64,000 bases of DNA from MGIIb-P sp963934015 (GTDB lineage Archaea > Thermoplasmatota > Poseidoniia > Poseidoniales > Thalassarchaeaceae), in NCBI GenBank assembly GCA_963934015.1, contig CAWVWT010000001.1, forward strand, positions 62,001-126,000. The letters run 5' to 3'. Positions within the stretch are counted from its first letter, which is position 1, and each line of letters begins with the position of its first letter. Position numbers and translations under genes: made by a program. The notes below the pieces were generated by a model that worked only from the letters and a program-made list of their open reading frames with translations, did no database searches and was not told the origin of the DNA. This document shows positions 9,159-17,900 of the stretch, piece by piece.

Positions 9159-9165
9159 GGCGGGT

Positions 9166-10140
9166 ATGCGCAGGCTTCTGGTCGCTGTCATGGTCGTCGG
9201 CCTGCTCGCCCCTATGACCGCTGCTGGAATGACGATTTCACAACCAAATTACAGTACAGGTGACTGGTTTGAATACGATGGTTGGACCGCTGCAGTATTC
9301 GCCGAATATGAAGACCAAATGCAGACAGAAAGTACTGACTTCGAACGATTAAATTTAGTCGAAGAGGTACCCATGCGCCTGACCATTCAGGCGAGTGAAA
9401 GCATCAGTTTAGGCGGTCAGAGCACAAACTGTCGCGTGAGTATGGTCGAACATTCAGTGAACATGACTGTTCACTTCACAGATGACAGTACAGATTACGA
9501 AAATGACACCATGACACTCAATGTTACTACCACCATCGAAGTGTGGATACCTACAGGCGCGAGTGCATTTGAGAAGCGCGTGGAAACCATCTATCTGGAA
9601 ACATGGTTTAGTGGAGGGGGGGAAGATAATTATCTTGAGAATCGTTTGGTGACTGAGGAAATCATTGAACGCGATGGGTTGTGGCCCAGTGGTATCGATG
9701 TCGGAGATGAATGGGACTTTTCTGAAACCATCTCGCGTACGACCACTATTGAGCAGCGCATCAATCGAGCACTCTGGAATGAAACAAGTCGTGTTTCAGA
9801 AGACTTGGCACGTCAAGTGACATGGACTGCTGCTGAGGAAACAACCATCTCCACGGGTGACGCCAATTATGGGAATACGCCCACCATTCGAATGGAACAA
9901 CAAATTGTCGGAGAATCTCGCACCAGCATCGATTGGTACCACGAAGAAGGATTCTTGGTCAAAACACAACACTTTGTGAATGAGACACTGGTCCTTTCAG
10001 CCACCCTTACAGATCATAAATATTCATCAGAGAATGTCGTTTCTACTGTTGTCACAGACAATGGACTTCCAGCCTCGTCGTTGTTGGCTGGACTCGGTGT
10101 GTTCGCTTTGGCCGCAATTCGTCGTTCAAAATCGGAATGA
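9166..10140 (+). CDS. Secreted protein with C-terminal LPA-TM-RR sorting-like signal
   Basis: Start placed at ATG 9166 (GGTGA upstream; signal peptide MRRLLVAVMVVGLLAPMTAAG); ATG 9127 would add 13 residues. 324 residues. The mature part opens with 'YSTGDWFEYDGW', a pattern echoed as 'VGDIWRYDI' in the convergent neighbour, and is rich in Thr/Glu beta strands. The C-terminus is tripartite: GLPASS, a ~15-residue hydrophobic core and a basic RRSK end, as in archaeosortase-processed CTERM proteins or a simple tail anchor. Divergent from the subtilase with 92 bases between. Function unknown; surface location likely. Confidence 0.75.
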   Translation: MRRLLVAVMVVGLLAPMTAAGMTISQPNYSTGDWFEYDGWTAAVFAEYEDQMQTESTDFERLNLVEEVPMRLTIQASESISLGGQSTNCRVSMVEHSVNMTVHFTDDSTDYENDTMTLNVTTTIEVWIPTGASAFEKRVETIYLETWFSGGGEDNYLENRLVTEEIIERDGLWPSGIDVGDEWDFSETISRTTTIEQRINRALWNETSRVSEDLARQVTWTAAEETTISTGDANYGNTPTIRMEQQIVGESRTSIDWYHEEGFLVKTQHFVNETLVLSATLTDHKYSSENVVSTVVTDNGLPASSLLAGLGVFALAAIRRSKSE

Positions 10141-11391
10141 AAGGCCCAAACGCAAAGCGGTGTTGTGCCCCACTTCCAAAACCAACGGGGCACGATCAAT
10201 CGCATCCTGACGCAACAATGCGCCAATCGCACTGCCTTCCAACGTCAGCGTGGAAGCACCACAAATCATCGCGGTACCCTCGGGATCTAGACATGCGAGA
10301 ATACCATGCGTACCCCAATCGATGCTGGTCGGTGTGTCATCCATCCGATTGTTTGCCGGAATCTCAAGGGTCGCTACCCCACCCACGAGGGTGAAATTGT
10401 ACATGTTCTCATGGTGCCAAAGTGTACCATCTTCACCATCTGGCCCGGTAATTGTGATATTGAGCGCCTGATTAAGAGCAGCGGTTGAAGGTTCGATTTG
10501 GATGGAAATGTTGGAGGTTTCTGCAGGGGTAAACGAAGTCAGCCAGAATTTGGCATCGACACCATCCATCGCAATGTCGTCAGTCCACCAATAGACATCA
10601 TTGCCGACCGCGGGGCACCACCAGTGATCTTCGAGTAGGTCACCATTTGTGTTATTCCACCAGATGTGATAGGATTCCTCACATCCCGCGTATACAGTTG
10701 GACTTTCACCGACCTCGGTGATGTTGTAGATGATTGTTTCTTCATCTATCTCGGGTGCAGGTGGGAGGGGGATTGGACCGCCGTTTCCAGACAAAATTTG
10801 CGTATGTATGGATGCTGTATTCCACGTCTCATTGGTGCGCATCGGGAAGTCGTTCACCTCTTGTGGTGGGTCATATTCATGGGTGTGAGTGAAATCTGCG
10901 ATTCCAGTCACCCAAATCCCGAAAGCATCGAAATCGAGGTTGATGGATTGTACCCGATGGATGATGGCTAAATCCGAAGCGCGGACCCAGCGTGTTTCAT
11001 GGTAATCCACCTGCAATTCCCCTGAGGCGAAAATCCCTGTATTGGGTTCAGGAAATCGGCCATCCCCTGTCCCATAGGCATCAATTTCCAACCGGTAAGC
11101 TGGGACCCAATGTCCAGAGATATTGTAAGTCATCGCAGAGGCGACCAAGATAGTTGCATCACCGGTGACAATGTCGAGAGAAGAACCTGATAATTCCGAA
11201 CTCCCCTCAACCAAATTTACAGCGTCTAATTCAATGTCATATCGCCAGATGTCACCTACATTCCAAGTGACGATGTTTGCTTCTTGAGATGCGTCCGCTG
11301 ATGCCCGAATTGACGTAGATTCAAACGTTAACGGGACTGAACTCACCCCCAAGAGGAGGAGCACGACCACCAATGACTGGACTCTGGCCAC
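10126..11391 (-). CDS. Secreted protein of unknown function
   Basis: Ends 15 bases inside the convergent gene 9166-10140. Start is uncertain: ATG codons at 11475 and 11448 give a long polar N-terminus, whereas GTG at 11389-11391 gives a compact signal peptide (MARVQSLVVVLLLLGVSS) like those of all other exported proteins here, so I prefer it (421 residues). The mature protein begins with a 'WNVGDIWRYDIELDAV' motif related to the 'TGDWFEYDG' motif of the convergent neighbour, suggesting a shared extracellular fold. The rest is Thr/Asn/Gly-rich beta sequence with several Trp and paired Cys. No transmembrane C-terminus was found, so it may be released. Confidence 0.7.
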   Translation of the reverse strand: MARVQSLVVVLLLLGVSSVPLTFESTSIRASADASQEANIVTWNVGDIWRYDIELDAVNLVEGSSELSGSSLDIVTGDATILVASAMTYNISGHWVPAYRLEIDAYGTGDGRFPEPNTGIFASGELQVDYHETRWVRASDLAIIHRVQSINLDFDAFGIWVTGIADFTHTHEYDPPQEVNDFPMRTNETWNTASIHTQILSGNGGPIPLPPAPEIDEETIIYNITEVGESPTVYAGCEESYHIWWNNTNGDLLEDHWWCPAVGNDVYWWTDDIAMDGVDAKFWLTSFTPAETSNISIQIEPSTAALNQALNITITGPDGEDGTLWHHENMYNFTLVGGVATLEIPANNRMDDTPTSIDWGTHGILACLDPEGTAMICGASTLTLEGSAIGALLRQDAIDRAPLVLEVGHNTALRLGLSFRF

Positions 11392-11405
11392 GCTGTGGCC
11401 ACAGC
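11392..11405 (-). promoter_or_regulatory. Perfect palindrome abutting a GTG start
   Basis: GCTGTGGCCACAGC is fully self-complementary (stem GCTGT/ACAGC with loop GGCC) and ends directly at the candidate GTG start codon at 11391. No Shine-Dalgarno sequence is visible between them. Confidence 0.4.
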
Positions 11406-11445
11406 CGGTCAAGCAAATGAGGCCACCGGCTCGTTTGGTAATCTT

Positions 11446-11461
11446 CATCCCTATCGGGATG
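11446..11461. promoter_or_regulatory. Divergent palindrome carrying ATG on both strands
   Basis: CATCCC-TATC-GGGATG, a perfect 6-bp inverted repeat. The left CAT is the ATG at 11448 of the minus-strand gene and the right ATG at 11459 is in frame with the plus-strand gene, so either transcript folds with a start codon inside the stem. The preferred plus-strand start (11474) lies 12 bases beyond. Confidence 0.45.
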
Positions 11462-11473
11462 GCTCGCAGGTTC

Positions 11474-13042
11474 ATGGCGAAGATGTGGGCTGCGTTCTTT
11501 TTGTCGGTTCTACTGGTATCAACACTGAACTTCTATGCTGTGGTTCGTGAACCGGATCGAGTCGAGATAGATGAGGTACACGAGCACCTTTCTGAGACTG
11601 TCAAAATAGAAGGGACCCTGATTTCTTGGGTTCGCGACCCCTATACAGATGGTTCAGATCGCGTTGATTTGCAAGTTGAAAAGGCCCCACATGTTGTCAA
11701 AATTCGTTGGTATGATACCAGTGACGTACCTCCCATTGGTTCCACGATTATTGTCGAAGGTGAAGTGGTTCAGTACAACGGTAAAATTTGGATAAATGCC
11801 AAGGGGATGGGCGCAATTGCACAAAAAGTCGGCTCAGAGGTCATCATGGTTGAGACTTCATTGAACGATATTTCTGCCGATGCTGAATCTTACCGTTCGA
11901 AAGTTGTGGATCTCTCAGGTTACCTTTCGGATGCCATTGAACCAAATGTAACTTGGCAGAGTTTCACCTTGATTGACAACCCGTCGTATCTCGATAGTGA
12001 TCACAGACTCTACGTCTCTTTACAAGGTAGAGTAACCGAATGGATTGAGGCGGGTTCAAAGGTCAACCTCACAGGTTGGGTTCAGTGGGATGAACGAAAT
12101 TATCGCTGGTCAATTGTGGTTCAATCTTCGACACTCGACGTCACTCACCCAGCTGGTGCTAAGCGCTTGTCGTGGGCGGTCGCTGCCGAGACATGGTCGT
12201 ATGACATTGGTAAACTCGTCTATGTTGAAGGAACCTACAACTGGGATGATGGTGGACACTGGCTTGTTGCACCAGGTGGTGAGAATGTCGGAATCATTTG
12301 CCTAATCCCAAATCTGGCAATTATTGAAAATGGCACCTTGCCCGAGTTCAACGATGAAGGGTACTCTGGGCGTCTTATATGGTCGGAAGATCGAGCCCAA
12401 ATTTGTCTACAAATGAGTGACGAAGACCACACAGTCAACCCTGTTGGAATCCTCATTGGTGATTTTACGACACTGGCAACGATTGCTGCAAACCCATCGG
12501 AATGGATTGGCCAAGAGGTCAACGTCGCAGGCTGGACAACGAGTCCAATCTCACCCGACTATGACAAAGGATACATCGGTGATGGCAAGGATTACTTTGA
12601 GCGGTCAACAACTCTGCGCTTCCAGATTGCTGGAGCACACGCAGAGTGGATTGAGAAGGGAACTTATGTCGAATTCTACAATGTAACTGTTGTCTGGAAT
12701 GAAGCTGAAGGGCGGATTATGCTCGATGTACCATTGTATGCAATTGGCACCGTCGATATTCCACCGGACACATTCTCTTGGACTGCCGGATGGGATGCTT
12801 GGACATGGCAAGTTAATACACTCGTCAATGTCAATGGGGAGCTCAATCAAACCACTGATGGTTATCTCTGGTTGCTCGCATCCGGAAGTGAACAACGAAT
12901 TTGTCTATATGATGATGGCACTGCCCTTACAACTGGATTTGATGAAGGTGGAAACAGCACGGGAGTTCAGGTTTGGACTGGTCGGTTAATCGCCACGGAT
13001 ACAGCTGGTAATCCGGGAACCCAACTGTGTCTAGCACTCTGA
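11474..13042 (+). CDS. Exported protein with repeated OB-fold-like modules
   Basis: Start placed at ATG 11474 (MAKMWAAFFLSVLLVSTLNFYAVV), giving a short n-region; ATG 11459 and 11417 are alternatives. About 522 residues. After the signal/anchor helix come four or five repeats of ~90-110 residues that look like OB-folds: 'VKIEGTLISW...KAPHVVKIRWYDTSDVPPIGSTIIVEGEVVQYNGKIWINAKG', 'GRVTEWIEAGSKVNLTGWVQWDERNYRWSIVVQS', and later 'NVNGELNQTTDGYLWLLASGS'. Secreted OB-fold proteins may bind nucleic acid or oligosaccharide; the giant nuclease-like protein three genes downstream makes nucleic acid plausible, but this is inference. First gene of a plus-strand run; TctA-like gene follows after 15 bases. 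Confidence 0.7.
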   Translation: MAKMWAAFFLSVLLVSTLNFYAVVREPDRVEIDEVHEHLSETVKIEGTLISWVRDPYTDGSDRVDLQVEKAPHVVKIRWYDTSDVPPIGSTIIVEGEVVQYNGKIWINAKGMGAIAQKVGSEVIMVETSLNDISADAESYRSKVVDLSGYLSDAIEPNVTWQSFTLIDNPSYLDSDHRLYVSLQGRVTEWIEAGSKVNLTGWVQWDERNYRWSIVVQSSTLDVTHPAGAKRLSWAVAAETWSYDIGKLVYVEGTYNWDDGGHWLVAPGGENVGIICLIPNLAIIENGTLPEFNDEGYSGRLIWSEDRAQICLQMSDEDHTVNPVGILIGDFTTLATIAANPSEWIGQEVNVAGWTTSPISPDYDKGYIGDGKDYFERSTTLRFQIAGAHAEWIEKGTYVEFYNVTVVWNEAEGRIMLDVPLYAIGTVDIPPDTFSWTAGWDAWTWQVNTLVNVNGELNQTTDGYLWLLASGSEQRICLYDDGTALTTGFDEGGNSTGVQVWTGRLIATDTAGNPGTQLCLAL

Positions 13043-13057
13043 ATAGGAGGGATTGCA

Positions 13058-14923
13058 ATGCTAGATGAATTTATGCTCGATTGGGCTTGGCTCATGGGCT
13101 CATTTTTTATCGGTATTTTCCTCGGTTGTATGACTGGATTGATTCCAGGTTTCCACGTCAACAACGTCGCTCTGCTTGCACTGTCGATGTCGCCATTGGC
13201 CGTCAATGCAGGGATTCCTTTGTCCTCTGTGGCAGCCATCATCGTCTCGATGGGGACGGTGCACACATTTCTGAATTACATCCCTAGTGCATTGATTGGA
13301 GCACCCGATGGAGATACTGCTCTTGCATTATTGCCGGGCCACAGAATGCTAATTTCGGGACATGCGGCCCAAGGTGTCGCCTATTCAGCTCGTGGAAGCC
13401 AACTTGGACTACTTCTCAGCATACCACTACTGATTGTTGCACGACTGTTGTTTGGAACCAATCCGGGGCTTGGCTTGTATGAACTCAGCCGTGACATTTT
13501 ACCTTGGTTGTTATTGATGATTTCCACCTTCCTGATTCTTACTGAGACCACCCGACTCGCTTGGCCACGTTGGATTCAAAAGCTCACATCTTGGGCACAT
13601 ATTCCATTGCCGAAAAAGTTCGAATTCACGATTCCCATTGGTAAATGGAAAGTGTATCGGAAAATCGAATCAATTGATCTCAGACTTGGAGACAATTCGC
13701 GTGCGGCAGGAATGCTTGTTGCAACCGCTTTCTTTTTGCTCGCAGGTTTCTATGGATGGGCCGTGTTTGAGTTGCCCGGCCGCAGCCCTGTCGGTATGCC
13801 ATCTGCGACTCTATTGATGCCAGCACTTGCCGGATTGTTCGGCATCGCCAATCTGATCGATATCTATGTGACCACTTCTGAAATGCCTCCACAGGAACAA
13901 AATTGGGAGTTACCACCTGTCAGGCCACTCATTGTGCCGTGCCTGCTTTCATCCTGCTGTGCAGCGGTCATGGCCATCCTTCCCGGTATGACGGCTGCCC
14001 AAGCAACGGTTGTTGTCATGAGTGCACGGAACTTCTGGGGCCGTTTGACAGATCCTGATTACATTCCTGCTGATTTTGAATATGGACCAGGTGGAATCAA
14101 CGATCCAGCGGCCCGTGCCAGAATCGCTGAATATCGAGCGGAAACCGCTCGATTACATGGTTTAGACGACTCAAGATTTGTTGATGCCGCTGCACCAATG
14201 ATTGTCGAAGAAACCCAAGATGCTGCCATTCAAGATGCGTCCCTCAGCGACGATGCTGCAGATACCGATACAGATGTCGGTGATTGGGATTCTGTTGTCG
14301 GTGGCGATGTCATGACCATCGGTGATGATCACACCGAATTGGTTGAACGAGATGAAGAAGACGATGCGATGCTTGCCAAGGCACGCGAGGTCAAAGAATC
14401 CAGTCCAGAACTGGACGACCTCGATGCTCAAACACGACAGCAGGACCTCGAAGTGATTGCAGTTCTTTCTGCGACCAATACAGCGGTCACTGTGATGGTT
14501 CTAACCTTCCTCTATCTTGTGCTTCGTCCACGATCTGGTGCCGCGCTGGCACTTAACATGATGTATCCAATCGATCAGTGGACGGGGCTGGAACCACCAT
14601 CTGATTACATCCGGTTGATGGCGATTACCATCGGTGCAGGATTGTTTGCGGTTCCGGTGATGGTCAAGGTCGGCCAAGGCATGCTCAAACTGCACGAGTT
14701 AATCCCACTTCGAAGCATGGTCATGGGTGTAATCGGATTCGTCACCCTGCTTGTTTGGTTATCCACTGGCTGGGTCGGTATCGGCGTACTCATCGTAGGA
14801 ACTGCGATGGGTTTGATGCCTCCTCGAATCGGCATCAGACGAAGTCATGGTATGGGTATTATTCTAGTGCCGATTATGATTTACACTTTTGCTCAAAAAC
14901 TCGACGGGTTCGGTTTTATCTAA
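13058..14923 (+). CDS. TctA/DUF112-family membrane transporter
   Basis: 621 residues. The N-terminal signature 'GCMTGLIPGFHVNNVAL' followed by 'NYIPSALIGAPDGDTALALLPGH' is characteristic of the archaeal TctA-like (COG1784) branch, relatives of the large permease subunit of tripartite tricarboxylate transporters. Around ten membrane helices are split by a hydrophilic, very acidic insertion at roughly residues 340-460 containing TDTDVGDWDS and VERDEEDDAM; the second half resumes with helices. Substrate unknown; no periplasmic binding protein or TctB partner is adjacent. GGAGGGA stands seven bases before the ATG and there is no hairpin. Likely co-transcribed with the preceding exported protein. 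Confidence 0.82.
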   Translation: MLDEFMLDWAWLMGSFFIGIFLGCMTGLIPGFHVNNVALLALSMSPLAVNAGIPLSSVAAIIVSMGTVHTFLNYIPSALIGAPDGDTALALLPGHRMLISGHAAQGVAYSARGSQLGLLLSIPLLIVARLLFGTNPGLGLYELSRDILPWLLLMISTFLILTETTRLAWPRWIQKLTSWAHIPLPKKFEFTIPIGKWKVYRKIESIDLRLGDNSRAAGMLVATAFFLLAGFYGWAVFELPGRSPVGMPSATLLMPALAGLFGIANLIDIYVTTSEMPPQEQNWELPPVRPLIVPCLLSSCCAAVMAILPGMTAAQATVVVMSARNFWGRLTDPDYIPADFEYGPGGINDPAARARIAEYRAETARLHGLDDSRFVDAAAPMIVEETQDAAIQDASLSDDAADTDTDVGDWDSVVGGDVMTIGDDHTELVERDEEDDAMLAKAREVKESSPELDDLDAQTRQQDLEVIAVLSATNTAVTVMVLTFLYLVLRPRSGAALALNMMYPIDQWTGLEPPSDYIRLMAITIGAGLFAVPVMVKVGQGMLKLHELIPLRSMVMGVIGFVTLLVWLSTGWVGIGVLIVGTAMGLMPPRIGIRRSHGMGIILVPIMIYTFAQKLDGFGFI

Positions 14924-14951
14924 TCTGCGGAGGCACTAAGGGCAAGGCACC

Positions 14952-14982
14952 CTCACGCGTGAGCGCAGGGCTTTGCCCTGCG
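14952..14982 (+). promoter_or_regulatory. Two consecutive start-proximal hairpins
   Basis: The palindrome CTCACGCGTGAG (14952-14963) is followed directly by a perfect 8-bp stem CGCAGGGC/GCCCTGCG with loop TTT (14964-14982). The last G opens the ribosome binding site GGTGA (14982-14986), five bases before ATG 14992. An upstream segment (14939-14945, AGGGCAA) can pair instead with 14973-14979 (TTGCCCT), which would open the second stem, so two mutually exclusive folds are possible. Confidence 0.6.
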
Positions 14983-14991
14983 GTGAACCCT

Positions 14992-17900
14992 ATGCGTCGC
15001 AATGCCTTACTACTGACCACACTGATGATTGTGATGAGCCTCTCGCCACTGGTCCAAGGGACTGAAGCCAGATCTACAGCCTGTAGCGGCGATATCTGCA
15101 TCAACGAACTGATGCCAAATCCAATGGGTGCAGACACGGGGACTTATCCGGACTGCGAATGGGTCGAACTCTACAACAGCGGCACTTCTGATGTAGACCT
15201 ACAAGGTTGGACACTCGACGATGCATCATGGTCACACCCAATCGATGCCAACACTTGGGTTGATTTCGCCAATCTGGCCACTCCATATGTGCTACCTGCT
15301 GGCGATTATGCGATTATTGCTGAGAACTCACAGGGAACACTCAAACTCAACAATGTTGGAGAAATCTTGGACTTAATCGATGGAACAGGAGTATCAGTCC
15401 ATACGGTGAATACAACTCAAGCATATAGCGATGTCAGCAAAATTCCCGGACCCTCACCAACAGATGCTTATGTCGATTCCAACACCAATACGCCAGGTGC
15501 CGCAAACACTGGAGGTGGCCCCGTAGGACCCACCTATGTTCAGAGTGATTTGCGAATTACAGAAGTCATGCCCGACCCCTATTGGACCAATGACAACGCC
15601 ACTTGGCCGGGTGGAGAATGGGTAGAGGTTGCAAACATCGGTTCCATAGCCATCGACCTAGCAGGTTGGTCAATCGATGATGCTGCAGGAAACTCGATGC
15701 CGATGAACACAACCCATCTTGTGGGTCAAGGGACTATGATTAACCCCGGACAACACCGTATTGTTGCCGTCAATGGAACTGGGACCTATGGCATGCTCAA
15801 CAATGGTGCGGGCACTGAACAAATAAAACTCCGAATGCCAAGTGGTGACATCACCCACCAAGTCGAATATTCAGGACCAACACACCCTGGTCATTCCTAC
15901 GTCAACATCTCAGTTTTTGCACCTGAATGGGGGCGCAATGCCGACCCACTCAACACCGCAAAATGGCCCACTCCAGAATACAACAACCCACTCAATATGA
16001 TTGTACCAGATTCTCGAATTCAGATCAACGAAGTGATGGCAAATGCAAGCGCTGAAGATCCAGCTGGTGGTTCATGGATTGAATTGTACTATCCGCAAAT
16101 CGAAGGAGGTCAGAATATCAGCAGTTTCGCCCAAGGATACGTTTTGTGGACTGGGACTGGACAAAATGCATCTGCTTCGATTCTATCGAATCTGTCCTCA
16201 AGTGAGAATTTCATTGTATTTGGCCCCGTCAATTTGATGCATAATTTCGATTCGATTTCGTTGGTCGATAGCAATGGAGACATTCGACAGATGGTCGCTT
16301 GGAATTCACACCAAACTGAGGATCAAAGTATCATCCCAGCCGACCCACTGATGGTAAGTGGGCCATGGCTATCCTCACCATACACCACTCAGGGGACATG
16401 GAACCCCGGGCAGGGCAATGGAAGCGACCAAAATGGTACCATAGATGTCGGCTTGCGAATTTCTGAATTCTTGCCGAATCCCACCGGTTCTGATTCACAA
16501 ACAGGTATGGATGGTGAATGGGTTGAAATTATCAATACTGGGAATCAACCAGTTGACTTGACTGGCTGGGAATTGCGTTCAGGTTCAGGCTTTGCTTTGC
16601 CACCAGCCGTCCTCAACCCGGATGCCTACATTGTCTATCCTCTTGGTAATGAATCCATGACGTTGACAAACAACCAAGGTACCCTCAAACTCAACGATCC
16701 AGATGGTAATTCCACACACACGGTGATTTGGGACCACTCCGCCTATGGCATGAGTATGGTCCCAGGTGTGACTCCAACCCATAAATGGGTCATCGGAGCT
16801 TGGCCAACACCCGGTTTGGAAAATATAATTTTCGAGCAACCTCATACAGGGCCAACTGAAATCATCATGTCAGAAGTCAGCCCTCAGTGCTCAAACTCTT
16901 CAAATGGTTTGGCCAGTGAATGGATTGAATTTCACAATGCTGCTGGATATGGGGTTAACCTTTCTCGCTGGATGGTCCAAGATGATGCAGGAGGGGCTGC
17001 TGCTGTAGCACCCGGTCGTTTGTGGAACCACACCCTGAACTCAATGTATCTTGACATCGGTGAGTATGTGGTGCTAAATCTCGAGGAAAACATCCTCACC
17101 AATCAAGGGGAAAATATCACTCTACTCGACCCAAATGGAAATGCGATCCAAACATTGACGTGGGAGACCAGTTCAGATTGTACTACACTTGAATCACGTA
17201 ATGGAGCAGCAGAGACACGTCAAACACTGTGGCCTACACCCGGTGAAGCAAATCCCATTATCCATTCGTATGACGGTGGGATGACAATCAAGTTCACCCG
17301 CGTCATGCCGGTGGAGGTATCGGGCCGCTCCAATGACTGGTTTGAGGTTACCAATACTGGGGACACATGGGTTGATCTCGGTGGCTGGATGATTGAACGC
17401 CATACTTCGGATAGTTCTCAGCAATCATTGATGCTCAACCACATTCTTGAGCCGGGTGAATCAATTGTCATCACTGAAGAACCTTACAATCTCGTTGTAG
17501 ATGGTGGTCCTGAAGCGATTGATGCCAACACATTCTTCGCCAATTCCCCACCTTGGTTGATCAACAGTGGAGGTTCACTACAATTGATTGCCCCCGATGG
17601 GACAATCGTGGATGCTTTTGTTTACGGCTCTGGTTTTGCTGAAATCCCAGGCTGGAGTGGACTAGCACTTGAGATGCCTCCTTCCGATGCTGCTGGTTTG
17701 ATTCTAATGCGGGGAGATGGGTGCAATGTATTGCCCGATACAGATTCCTCTGTCGATTGGGAATATCGGTGGTTGCGTCTGGGCTCAAGTCTGTTTTGTG
17801 ACTCTGGATATTTCGCTACTGATGGTTCAGTTATTCCGGTGAATTCACCGGTAGGTTCCCTTTTTCAAATGGTTGAATGGATTGATGGAGCGACCATATC

